From DASYAN01 sp034431765 (GTDB lineage: Bacteria; Chloroflexota; Ktedonobacteria; Ktedonobacterales; Ktedonobacteraceae), in contig DAOUDD010000010.1 of NCBI GenBank assembly GCA_034431765.1, positions 27,852-91,851 on the forward strand: 64,000 nt of DNA, given 5' to 3'. This document shows, piece after piece, positions 35,383 through 44,516 of this stretch (the first letter of the stretch is position 1; each line of letters begins with the position of its first letter). Under the pieces are notes generated by a model. That model did no database searches. It had not been told where the DNA came from and saw only the letters and a list, made by a program, of their open reading frames with translations. The position numbers were made by a program, and so were the translations under genes.

Positions 35383-35803
35383 ATTGGTATATACCTTCTT
35401 GCAAGTAGAGTTCCATGTCACGTGTGCTGAGATACGCATCCTGCTTACATCTGTAATATATGCATGCAAAATGAATCACGAGACACACTTTATTAGACGT
35501 ATTCATTGTTGGATTGTTCACAACGAAAACAATCCGGCCATAAAGCTAACGCCAGAGTAGATCTAGCCATGCGGCTGGATGCAGGTGGATGGACAGCATG
35601 TGACAAGGGAAGCCTGTAAAAGGCTCAATGGCAGACCACGTAGTCTACGCACAGTTGCTCTTTGATGGCTCAGAGATACAGATGCAACGCTATGACCAAT
35701 CGAAGAGGAAGTTGTTCAACCGTATGGGGTGATAGAAAGAGGCAGAGTCCTGGAAAACTTTGCCCCTAGTATACACAAAATACAGCTCAAATGCTTATAA
35801 CAC
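35383..35803. other. 420-bp intergenic region with possible gene relic
   Basis: On the plus strand 35628-35732 reads as 34 codons (MADHVVYAQLLFDGSEI then QMQRYDQ...RMG) in natural-looking codons but without a ribosome site, and the same frame is broken upstream by stops. It may be the tail of a decayed gene I cannot name. Confidence 0.25.
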
Positions 35804-36634
35804 TCAGTCTTGCTTGCTTGCAGATGAGCGTCTAGCGAAACGCGTAGCCTGGCGTTGTGCTTGCCAATTGCAAATATCTTCAAGATCAGCGACAGGAGCT
35901 TGAGTGTATGGTAACACCTGCAAATATCCTGGAGGGCCAAACTCTGGAGTTACTGTTGATTCTTGTATTCCTCGTCGCTCCTGCGCGTCCCAGATCATAT
36001 CCCACCAAGACTCGTGGGCTTCGAGGTGACGCGCAAACTCTGGCGCACGTGGATCAGAGACCTGTGGGCCTTGCTCATGACCAACGCGTGCATGCAGATG
36101 GATGCAACGTTCGGCACACAGTTGTATCGTTTCCAATTGATCATCGAGCAAACGCTCACATACACAGACCCAGTGACTCAGATCACAGCAGAGCTGCAAC
36201 TTCTCAAAGCGCTTGAGCATCTGATGTGTGATTACCGGGTGGAAGAGAATGCGGCTACGGTGGGTTTCATGCGCGACAGAAACACCCATTTGGGCTTCGA
36301 TAGCTAGAGCTTGCCCAAAAAAAGAGAAAGCCTGTTCCAGACTCCAACTATCCCGCCCACTGTGACAATTAATCATCTTTGGCCCGAAGCGTTGCGCACG
36401 CTCTATCTGTTGCCTGAACGATGTGAGATGTTCTTCGACTGTCTTTCCCTGTGTCAATACCTGCGGAATATATTGTAAATCATGCTCTTGCAGAAGATCG
36501 CTGAAACGCTCCTGCTCTTGAACATCCGGGAGAACAGATTCGATGGCAGCATAGCCTTGCTTTTTGATACGAGGGAAAAGCTCTACTGGGGAACCTACCA
36601 TTCCCCAGAGATGTCGAACCAGGAGTAATTGCAC
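35804..36634 (-). CDS. Sugar phosphate isomerase/epimerase-like TIM-barrel protein
   Basis: 276 residues of the xylose-isomerase-like (AP_endonuc_2) fold. Metal-binding residues appear in order: INCHSGRDSW, SVAHETHRSR, LCCDLSHWVCVCER, CIHLHARVGHEQGPQ and TPEFGPPGY. The histidine/acid pattern suggests an active enzyme; the substrate is probably a sugar or inositol derivative but cannot be named. ATG at 36634. It lies downstream of the molybdenum hydroxylase gene but behind that gene's terminator, so it is likely expressed separately. Confidence 0.82.
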   Translation of the reverse strand: MQLLLVRHLWGMVGSPVELFPRIKKQGYAAIESVLPDVQEQERFSDLLQEHDLQYIPQVLTQGKTVEEHLTSFRQQIERAQRFGPKMINCHSGRDSWSLEQAFSFFGQALAIEAQMGVSVAHETHRSRILFHPVITHQMLKRFEKLQLCCDLSHWVCVCERLLDDQLETIQLCAERCIHLHARVGHEQGPQVSDPRAPEFARHLEAHESWWDMIWDAQERRGIQESTVTPEFGPPGYLQVLPYTQAPVADLEDICNWQAQRQATRFARRSSASKQD

Positions 36635-36696
36635 AGCTATTCACCCTTCTTTAGGCAGACGATAACGACATACACAACAAGACAATTATTGAATAT

Positions 36697-36735
36697 GAGA
36701 ATAGGCAGGTCGATATGACTCACCTGCCTATTCTC
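36697..36735 (-). terminator. Terminator of the molybdenum hydroxylase gene
   Basis: 14-bp perfect arms 36697-36710 and 36722-36735 around an 11-base loop, 13 bases past the stop codon on the minus strand. Confidence 0.75.
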
Positions 36736-36747
36736 GTTCGATGCATA

Positions 36748-39099
36748 TTATGCATGATCGTGCAATGCGGAGAAGACTCGCTCAGGAGTCATGGGTAATT
36801 GACGCACATGTGCACCGGTAGCATCGGCGATTGCATTTGCAATGACAGCCGCGACAGGTATTACAGGCGGTTCGCCAACACCCTTTGCACCAAAGGGTCC
36901 CAGACCGGAGGGAATCTCTACAAGAATCGGTGTGATATTCGGCACATCGTAGCTGTGTGGCAACGCATAGTCCATCAAAGTGGACGTAAGCAACTGACCG
37001 TTCTCATCGTATGAGAAGCCTTCAAAGAGCGCCCAACCAATGCCTTGAGTCACCCCTCCGTAGATCTGCCCTTCAACCTCTGCTGGATTGATGGCATGCC
37101 CAACATCCTGAGCAGCTACAAAATCTAATACACGCACCTCACCAGTCTCAGGATCAACCGCAACTTTCGCTACCTGTGCAGTATACATAGGCACTGTCAC
37201 ATTGTTTGCAGCACGGCCACGTCCATAGACCGGCTCGAAACGACCAGCAAAGCGCATAGAGGCCGATGCGATATCGCGCAACGAAAGACGCTTCGCAGGT
37301 ACTCCTTTGACGACAACAGCATCCTCTGATAGCTCCAGATCATCGACAGCGGCCTCCAGCATCTCGCTGGCAATGGTGAGAATCTGATTGCGAGCATCAC
37401 GTGCGGCTGCAAGAACAGCGGGACCAAGAGAATACACTGTTTTGCTGCCACCAGTGCCTCCACTATAGGGCATAGTATCTGTGTTAGCATGAGCAACGTT
37501 CACTGTTGAAGTGGATACGCCCAGACCTTCAGCGGCAATGAGAGCCATACTGGTATCGGAGCCGGTGAGGTCAACGGAACCGAGCACAACTGTCATCGTC
37601 CCATCTTTCTCCAGACGACATGCAGCGGCAGCAGGCTCTGTTCCGCCAGGCCAGCCCCCAACAGCTATACCGTAACCGATCTTCCAACCGGGCAACGCCG
37701 TTTCACTGCGTCTAGAGCCTTCGTCCTGTGCACGTTGCAGCCAGAGTGGATGATGTTCAATCTGCTCAAGACATGAGAGCAGGCCGATCTCAGGAATGAG
37801 AGGACGACGTTTGTCCTGTGTAGGATTCGGATCGCCCTCGCGCAACACATTTTTCTTGCGGAACTGGATCGGGTCCATCGAGAGTGCCTGACACAATTCG
37901 TCAACTGCCGATTCCAGAGCAAAGGTAATCTGAGGTGCACCTGGAGCGCGATAGGCTCCCACACCAACCTTGTTGGTCAGCACTTCATAGCCGCGAATAG
38001 AGATATTGGAGCAACGATACGTATTGGAGAGGATATATGCACCCAGGCCAACACCGGCACCAGGATAAGCTCCGGTATCGAAGATCAATGTTGCCTCTAA
38101 CGCAACCAGAGTTCCATCGCGTTTTGCTCCCAACTTCACCGTCATGACCGTCTGGGGAGCAGGATTGCCAGCCAGGAGATCCTCCTGTCGTGTGTAGACG
38201 AGGCGGACAGGTTTGCGCACACGAACAGCAGCAGCAGCGACGAGAGGTTCGATCAAACCAAACTTTCCTCCGAAAGCACCGCCGATAGGAACTGACTCCA
38301 CGCGAATCTGTCGCTCAGGTATCTTCAGCGCCTCAGCAATGTCTGAGCGCACACCAAATAAGTGCTGTGTGCTAGGATAGACGGTAAGCTCATGACCAGA
38401 AGCACTTGGCACCACAGTAATCGACTGCGGCTCGATATACGACTGGTGTACTGGAGGAGTGCGATACGTGCGCTCTACATGCAGCTCGGCCTCACGCCAA
38501 CCTGCTTCAATGTCACCAACCTGCATATGACTCTTATCAGCGATGTTCTGTGAAAGCAGCTCTGCCTCTTCCTCCTCAATCTGCTCAGAAGAGACCGTTG
38601 CATGCGCGCCTCCACCTGCAATCTCGGCATCCTCGTTCTGCTCACGTGGACGTGCCAGTGGAGCATCAAGCTGCATCCCCGTCATAGGATCTATCACTAC
38701 CGGGAGCGGCTCGTACTCGACATCCACAGCTGCAACACCATCTTCAGCGATTGCCTCTGATTCTGCCAGAACGATTGCTACCGGATGACCACACCAGAAT
38801 ACTTCGTCCTCTGCAAGTGGGAAATGTGAACGCGAAGTGCTCGGTGCCGAAGCCATACCGATCGTCTCATGAGTATAGACAGCTACGACACCGGGAACAG
38901 CGCGAGCAGCAGCAATATCGATCGAGACAATACGAGCATGGGCATAAGGACTTAACACGAGGCGCGCGTGCAATAAACCAGCAAATGGCAGATCGCCAGC
39001 GTAACGTGCTCGTCCAGTTAGTTTATCGGGTGCATCCATACGCTGCGTCGGTTTGCCGACTGCATGATAGGAAGGTGTAGAATCAAGAGTTTGTGTCAT
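36748..39099 (-). CDS. Xanthine dehydrogenase family molybdopterin-binding subunit
   Basis: 783 residues, large catalytic subunit of a molybdenum hydroxylase. N-terminal Ald_Xan_dh_C domain (DAPDKLTGRARYAGD, about 20-130), then Mo-cofactor domains with GGAFGGKFG, VGAYRAPGAPQ (substrate loop), GGTGGSKTVYS and the C-terminal GAKGVGEPP holding the catalytic glutamate. The AYRAPGAP loop is not the AYXCSFR loop of form I CO dehydrogenase. The usual FAD and [2Fe-2S] partner genes are not adjacent. The ATG at 39099 gives a family-like start; the longer frame to 39198 is unlikely. Confidence 0.9.
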   Translation of the reverse strand: MTQTLDSTPSYHAVGKPTQRMDAPDKLTGRARYAGDLPFAGLLHARLVLSPYAHARIVSIDIAAARAVPGVVAVYTHETIGMASAPSTSRSHFPLAEDEVFWCGHPVAIVLAESEAIAEDGVAAVDVEYEPLPVVIDPMTGMQLDAPLARPREQNEDAEIAGGGAHATVSSEQIEEEEAELLSQNIADKSHMQVGDIEAGWREAELHVERTYRTPPVHQSYIEPQSITVVPSASGHELTVYPSTQHLFGVRSDIAEALKIPERQIRVESVPIGGAFGGKFGLIEPLVAAAAVRVRKPVRLVYTRQEDLLAGNPAPQTVMTVKLGAKRDGTLVALEATLIFDTGAYPGAGVGLGAYILSNTYRCSNISIRGYEVLTNKVGVGAYRAPGAPQITFALESAVDELCQALSMDPIQFRKKNVLREGDPNPTQDKRRPLIPEIGLLSCLEQIEHHPLWLQRAQDEGSRRSETALPGWKIGYGIAVGGWPGGTEPAAAACRLEKDGTMTVVLGSVDLTGSDTSMALIAAEGLGVSTSTVNVAHANTDTMPYSGGTGGSKTVYSLGPAVLAAARDARNQILTIASEMLEAAVDDLELSEDAVVVKGVPAKRLSLRDIASASMRFAGRFEPVYGRGRAANNVTVPMYTAQVAKVAVDPETGEVRVLDFVAAQDVGHAINPAEVEGQIYGGVTQGIGWALFEGFSYDENGQLLTSTLMDYALPHSYDVPNITPILVEIPSGLGPFGAKGVGEPPVIPVAAVIANAIADATGAHVRQLPMTPERVFSALHDHA

Positions 39100-39309
39100 C
39101 GCAAATCGATCTCCATTCCTAAGTGAAAAGTGGCACAGTGAAAGTGTATCACAAAACACGGATGGAGAATGAGATGAAATGCTTCCTGTGGTGAGCATAT
39201 GCTCTCCTACCGATCTTTTCTAACAATCTTGTATTTGGTAGAAAAAGCACCCAGATCTCATCTTTTTAGAATACGAGGCGCGCATGCTCTTTCCAGAGAG
39301 GAACCTTCG

Positions 39310-41859
39310 TCATCTCCGATCTTTGAGCTTTAGTGCAACGCTGGTCAAGACAAAGAAAAAGAGGCCCATAAGTGCTAAAGCGAGCCACATAAGGAGCAAG
39401 TGATGCTGAGCGTTTGCCTGGCTGTACGTAGAGAAAAGCAGACCATGGTAAATTTCATTATCGCCGAGTAGCTTGTCGCCCCCTAACATGGCATTATGTA
39501 AGCCGACTGTTGATCCTAAAGATCCTATAGACCAGCGTGCAATAAAGGTCATTGCAATATACTGAGTGACCCAATTTTTAAAAGGGAAAACCGTTCCAGA
39601 AAAGATTACCTGTGGAATAAGAATGATCGGGATAAAGCTCATAGCACGATCTGTAGAAGGGGCGAGCGCTGAAATCGCCAGGCCCATCATCAAACTAGCG
39701 AGCGCAGTCAACGCAACCGTTATATATATCTCAAGGAAAACAGGAAAAAAGATCCCTTTCCCCTGGTCAAATGGATCGAAGACATGAACAATTCCCACTA
39801 AAATTGCGCTCTGTACCAGACAAAGCAATGATAAAACACCTAACTTTGAGAACACATATGGAAGGATTCCTAGATTGACAGCTCTCTCTCGCTTATAGAT
39901 AGCGATTTCCTTAACGATCTCACGCGCAGCATTTACACTCCCAAACAGAACAGCAGTAAAAGTAATGATAAAAAGAACTTTCTGCGCATCATCACCTGAG
40001 CCAACCTCCATGAAATCCTGGAGTGCATGCTCCGCTCCTCCTCGCTTTGATGCATAGATTTTTCCTTGTGGATTATGCTTCAAAAAGTCCAGTACACGAT
40101 TACACGAAAACGAAAAGCTTGGACGGCCAGGACCAACTCTGTCTGGAACCCCTACTGGATTCACTATTTCTTTTGTTGTAGGACATCTACTAATTCTTGC
40201 TTTGTTGAAAGTATCTGCACCTATTTCATACTTGACTAACGAGATAAGAAATAGAGCGATGATAGGAGCCTGTAAAAGCAGTATCAGCAAATTTCCAGGA
40301 TCATTTTTGATCCGTTCAAGGTAGCGCTCAGAGAGGATGGAAAATTGTTTCAGCGGTCCACAGCGTTGAGCATGTCTGGCACGAGGTAGCTTTGCACGTG
40401 GTATAGAGGTTAGAGCCTTTCTCTCTTCAAGAGGTGCTTTCACATACTGCTCATACTCTGATGACGCTTTGAAACGCCTCATCGCCATTTCAGGTGCATC
40501 TGGGAAATCAGGACGTGGCTCTAACAAGCTATACATTTCCGCAAAGTCTGATGTATTAAAGTATTTTTGTGCTCCGGCAGGAGGACCAAAGTAGGCCAGG
40601 CGTCCCCCTTGTGCCAGAAAACAAATATAGTCGCACACATGGATATTAGCAGTTGCATGAGTTACCAACACAATCGTCTGCCCTTTATCTGCCAGCTTTC
40701 GGAGCAACAGCATCATCTTACGATCTAATCCTGGATCAAGACCGGAAGTGGGTTCATCCAAAAAGAAGATACCGGGACGATCAAGCAGTTCCAGGGCAAT
40801 TGAGACACGCTTGCGCTGGCCACCTGAGAGCTTGCTAATCAAGAGATGCCGACGGTCCTGTATCTCGACATCCTCTAGAACCTCGTTGATGCGTTGCCAG
40901 ATCTGTGCAGAAGAAAAGTGACGGGGGAGACGTAAGCGAGCAGCGTAGTACAGCGCACGTTCAACCGTCAGATCAGCATGGACAATATCGTCTTGTGGCA
41001 CATAACCAAGTTCCTTGCTAAAGGTAGAGAGATGACGGTAGTAATCGTAGCCGTTGTAGAGAACTTTGCCCTTCTGTACAGAATGCCGTCCATTAAGAGC
41101 ATTCATTAACGTTGACTTACCAGTGCCAGAGCCGCCGACAAGCGCAACAAACGAACCAGAAGGAATTGAAAGAGAAATATCATTGAGCAAAATAGTACGC
41201 TTATTACTTTTTCTCATTAAACCAATTGCATCAATGGTTACTCCATGGCTCAAATCTTCTTGTATGATAAAAGATTCATCTTGCCTGTGCTTTGCTTCAG
41301 TGTCCGGTTCATTAAGAGAGAGAGTTTTCTGTTCAGCAACAGAACGTTTCCCTATTTTCTCGTCGGCTGATTGTGTATGCTCTGTTTGCGCCCTGTGCTC
41401 TTCCTTCTCTTCAGAAAAATCTGGTTCTATATGCCTTTCAGCATCTTTCGTATGCTCATACTCTTCGATTTTCACGTTTTCATGTTGAAGCTTATGCGTT
41501 CCTTCTGGTATGGCCACACTGATTTCTTTTGTTCCAACCCCATTTTCAGCATTTTCCTTTTTTTCACGAGCAGGCAATTGGGAAGTTTTGATCATGGCGA
41601 TATCGGTACTCTCTTCATCTGTACCGTTTATTCCTCTATCTGAGGTACGAGGTATAACAAGAGCTAGCCTTGGCTGAGTATCCTCAAGATAATCATCATT
41701 CGTAGTGACAATCTTTGTATTTACTTCTTCCAACTGGTGAAACGGCTCTTCATCTTTCACATACTCTCTATCTTTTTGTATCTTAGTAGTCGAATGAACA
41801 CTATTTTCCTGAAACACACCATTCATAGAATGAGACACATTGTTATCAACAATACTCAT
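39310..41859 (-). CDS. ABCG-like ABC transporter (ATPase-permease fusion) with charged N-terminal extension
   Basis: 849 residues. About 200 N-terminal residues are Glu/Lys-rich, low-complexity and without a known fold; in related proteins an FHA domain often occupies this place. The ATPase domain follows: Walker A GGSGTGKST at 242-250, Q-loop VPQDD, signature LSGGQ at 344-348 and Walker B FFLDEP at 366-370. The C-terminal ABC2-type permease has six hydrophobic helices and a large outer loop (about 560-640). Half-transporter that should dimerise to export lipids or drugs. ATG at 41859. A relic of the same tail lies 440 bases upstream. Confidence 0.9.
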   Translation of the reverse strand: MSIVDNNVSHSMNGVFQENSVHSTTKIQKDREYVKDEEPFHQLEEVNTKIVTTNDDYLEDTQPRLALVIPRTSDRGINGTDEESTDIAMIKTSQLPAREKKENAENGVGTKEISVAIPEGTHKLQHENVKIEEYEHTKDAERHIEPDFSEEKEEHRAQTEHTQSADEKIGKRSVAEQKTLSLNEPDTEAKHRQDESFIIQEDLSHGVTIDAIGLMRKSNKRTILLNDISLSIPSGSFVALVGGSGTGKSTLMNALNGRHSVQKGKVLYNGYDYYRHLSTFSKELGYVPQDDIVHADLTVERALYYAARLRLPRHFSSAQIWQRINEVLEDVEIQDRRHLLISKLSGGQRKRVSIALELLDRPGIFFLDEPTSGLDPGLDRKMMLLLRKLADKGQTIVLVTHATANIHVCDYICFLAQGGRLAYFGPPAGAQKYFNTSDFAEMYSLLEPRPDFPDAPEMAMRRFKASSEYEQYVKAPLEERKALTSIPRAKLPRARHAQRCGPLKQFSILSERYLERIKNDPGNLLILLLQAPIIALFLISLVKYEIGADTFNKARISRCPTTKEIVNPVGVPDRVGPGRPSFSFSCNRVLDFLKHNPQGKIYASKRGGAEHALQDFMEVGSGDDAQKVLFIITFTAVLFGSVNAAREIVKEIAIYKRERAVNLGILPYVFSKLGVLSLLCLVQSAILVGIVHVFDPFDQGKGIFFPVFLEIYITVALTALASLMMGLAISALAPSTDRAMSFIPIILIPQVIFSGTVFPFKNWVTQYIAMTFIARWSIGSLGSTVGLHNAMLGGDKLLGDNEIYHGLLFSTYSQANAQHHLLLMWLALALMGLFFFVLTSVALKLKDRR

Positions 41860-42295
41860 GCGTTAGTAGACCTCTACAATGCGTAGTAAGGATTAGTAGT
41901 TAGTGTAGTGATTATGGTAGATGTGGCCCTCATAGAAAGGGTATGAGAGGATCACACCTATTTGAAACAAGCCGTATTTACTATAACAGACACTATTTAC
42001 ACAAGAGAAGCACAGTAGCTTCAAAGTCATCTCTTTAGAGAGTACCGTAAACAGGGCTGATTGACAACAAAATCTGCTCCGTATAGTATTTTTTGCTAGA
42101 ACATATACAAGCACAATATCCTTATGTAAAGTTTGTTTGAATGATTCATTCACGTCCATAATAAAGTATACATAAATGTATAATTATAGTCAACCATTCA
42201 CAGCATATATATTATCATCACTATCTCCTTTCTATATACATACGTTAGCGTAATCAGAAAGATACGAAATATACACGCTCAGGGATAATTCTTCA
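41860..42295. other. AT-rich intergenic region upstream of the ABC transporter
   Basis: About 440 bases, very AT-rich between 42160 and 42250. The 88-codon minus-strand frame here has no ribosome site and a random composition, so I do not call it. Confidence 0.35.
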
Positions 42296-42358
42296 TCATC
42301 GTCGATCTTTAAGCTTTAGAACGAGAGTCGTGAGGCAGAAAAAGAAGCGCCCTATTTC
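42296..42358 (-). pseudogene. Relic of a second ABC transporter C-terminus
   Basis: The minus strand reads EIGRFFFCLTTLVLKLKDRR and a stop, nearly the same as the end of the intact transporter (LFFFVLTSVALKLKDRR, stop at 39310). Homology ends upstream after about 20 codons. This indicates a former tandem copy, almost entirely deleted. Confidence 0.7.
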
Positions 42359-42481
42359 CATCTTTTTGTGGCATGGAAGGTGCAATATGGGGGTAATTTG
42401 TAGGAAACGTGGCAAGCTTGTTTGAAGGAGGTATCACAGTGCTAGCAGCAATGGCAAAGCATATTTAGGGGTATCATACTG

Positions 42482-43366
42482 TTATAAGAACCTTGGTACC
42501 ACACGAGTCACAAAATGCTCAAGAGTGTCTAGATTCGGGATACGAAACATAAAATGAGTAACACCAAGAGTATGAAATTGCTCAAGTTCACGTGTCACCT
42601 GATCAGCATTTCCCGCAATGTAGTGTTTCGAGGGATGACGTTGCACCTGCGTGGGGTCTTCAGAAACGCTTAATGTTGCCAGGTATGTAAGCTTGATCTC
42701 AGCGAGATTACGTCCAACGCGTTCACAGTGTTGGCGAAGAACTGCTAGCTTATGTGCATACTCTTCAGCAGAGCACGAGTTAAAATTCCACTGATCAGCG
42801 TAACGAGCGACGAGTGCCAATGTTCGCCTTTCACCACCCCCACCTATCAAAAGAGGTATTGTTGGTGCAGGTTGAGGAGAGCAGTAGGCATCGTGAATAG
42901 AGTAGTGTTTCCCGCCAAAGGTAGCAGGTTGCCTGGTCCAGAGAGCACGAATTACACCGATGGCCTCTTCAAGTTCGTCCATACGCATGCCAGTTGAAGG
43001 AAAGGGATAACCGTACGCATGGTACTCCTCCTCTTTCCAGCCAGCACCCAATCCGAGAATAAAGCGGCCTCGCGAAAGGGCTTGTATATTCGCAGCCATT
43101 TTTGCAAGCAGTGCAGGATTGCGATAGGACTGTGCCACCACCAGCGTGCCTACAGAGAATTGTGGATACAGCGCAGCAAGATAGCTCAACGTCGTCAAAC
43201 ACTCCAGCTCGTCTGTCTCCCCGACCTGTAAATGGTCCTCCAACCAAAGGGTTGAAAAGCCTGCAGTCAGTCGTTCAATACATTGCCTGTTATACAGCAT
43301 CAGGTCCTGTAAGGATTGACCGGGATCATTCTGACGCAGCATCAAGCCAAAATCTACTGTGGCCAA
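42482..43366 (-). CDS. LLM-class (F420-dependent type) oxidoreductase
   Basis: 294-residue luciferase-like TIM barrel: FSTLWLEDHLQVGE, VGTLVVAQSYRNPALLAKMAANI, LGLGAGWKEEEYHAYGYPFP and PLLIGGGGERRTL are the standard F420-dependent family motifs. Such enzymes use F420 or FMN; the neighbouring chemistry is unknown. A second member (about 45.8-46.6 kb) lies in the same region. Start ATG at 43366. Confidence 0.88.
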   Translation of the reverse strand: MATVDFGLMLRQNDPGQSLQDLMLYNRQCIERLTAGFSTLWLEDHLQVGETDELECLTTLSYLAALYPQFSVGTLVVAQSYRNPALLAKMAANIQALSRGRFILGLGAGWKEEEYHAYGYPFPSTGMRMDELEEAIGVIRALWTRQPATFGGKHYSIHDAYCSPQPAPTIPLLIGGGGERRTLALVARYADQWNFNSCSAEEYAHKLAVLRQHCERVGRNLAEIKLTYLATLSVSEDPTQVQRHPSKHYIAGNADQVTRELEQFHTLGVTHFMFRIPNLDTLEHFVTRVVPRFL

Positions 43367-43746
43367 AGCGTGCTCTCCTAAAAATTCTTAGAATGGGACT
43401 AGAAACTCCTGCGTCAACCTGACAAAGCGTTATCATTTGCATCAATTCAGTACGAGCAGAGAAGCTGCAAGCAGGCAATTTTATGCTGGGATGCATTCTG
43501 CCATGTGTACGAGACACACCATTCCACGCGCTACAGGTACATCCATCTCTCCCCATTGTAGAAGAACCTCCTGACACACGTCAAGAAGCAAACAGTATTT
43601 TTTGATAAGAGTCAGCAAGTTATGAGAAGTTTCAAAGAAACTTTCATGTTTTCGTAATCTTGACACAAGAAGGTTGGTACGCTAGGCTATGCAACACCTG
43701 ACAAAGATTTGCAACCCATTGCATGGCGGGCGAGTAGGAGAGCAGC
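43367..43746. other. 380-bp divergent intergenic region
   Basis: No gene supported. Contains the promoter for the next gene (43660-43688). Confidence 0.4.
43660..43688 (+). promoter_or_regulatory. Candidate promoter of the 43.7-kb gene
   Basis: TTGACA (43660-43665) followed after 17 bases by TAGGCT (43683-43688). The -35 is perfect, the -10 weak. Confidence 0.45.
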
Positions 43747-44499
43747 ATGCCCAGTTATATGACAACCCTCGGCTTTCCGGTGACAACAGAGCAGGACGTC
43801 AGACACTATATCTTTCTAGCAACAGAGTTTGGGCGCAAGATAGAAACATTCCACGGTTCATATACACTCTGGGAACCAGGTGAGGGACTTCAATTATGGG
43901 TACAAACAAATCTACATAAACGTATTCTCGGCATGCGACTTCATTTTTCCGGTCAAGCACGAATGCGCGTCGGCATTATCAGCACGATAACACGTCAAGG
44001 ACAGAATATTCTGGATGGAACACTTTACGCCCTGGCTGATCCTGCTCACGAAGATCCAATGCAGGGGAAATATCCATTTGTATTTGATGTTCCTGACTAC
44101 GACACTTATCAGAATCTCTATCTTCCAACACTGGGCGAGGTACAACTCGTGGCTTTCGCTTCGAGTATGAAGTGTTTTGCTACTGATAAGGCATACCAGG
44201 ATACGTACCCTGCTCTAGCTCCAGAGTCGGTTATTGCTCCCACATTGCCCAAACCGGGTAGCAGGCGAAGAGAGCCACTGCAATCTGAAGTACATATGTA
44301 TGGCCGCATTCTGGAGACACGACAGCTCACAAACCCGGTTACAGGCCTCAAATTTTACTGGGCACACGTGCGTACAGATGGGGGTGAGATGGATGTCGTG
44401 GCCGATCCACAAATCGTAGAAGGAGCATTGGTAAATCATGGCATTCTCGGCGGCCTATTCTGGCTCTCAGGCCGCCTGCATCACATTTCTCAGGTTTAA
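43747..44499 (+). CDS. Conserved-looking hypothetical protein
   Basis: 250 residues, cytosolic by composition, family not recognised. N-terminal half has mixed alpha/beta patterns (GSYTLWEPGEGLQLWVQ, MRLHFSGQARMRVGI), the middle has a DPMQGKYPFVFDVPDY loop, and the C-terminal part (GRILETRQLTNPVTGLKFYW...RTDGGEMDVVADP) looks like an OB-type beta barrel. AGGAG 6 bases before the ATG and consistent codon use support a real gene. No function offered. Confidence 0.72.
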   Translation: MPSYMTTLGFPVTTEQDVRHYIFLATEFGRKIETFHGSYTLWEPGEGLQLWVQTNLHKRILGMRLHFSGQARMRVGIISTITRQGQNILDGTLYALADPAHEDPMQGKYPFVFDVPDYDTYQNLYLPTLGEVQLVAFASSMKCFATDKAYQDTYPALAPESVIAPTLPKPGSRRREPLQSEVHMYGRILETRQLTNPVTGLKFYWAHVRTDGGEMDVVADPQIVEGALVNHGILGGLFWLSGRLHHISQV

Positions 44500-44516
44500 A
44501 GATCCATGCAATTTGC

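Noticed and set aside
41893..42159. 88-codon minus frame upstream of the ABC transporter
   Set aside because: Random-looking sequence, no start signal, AT-rich surroundings.
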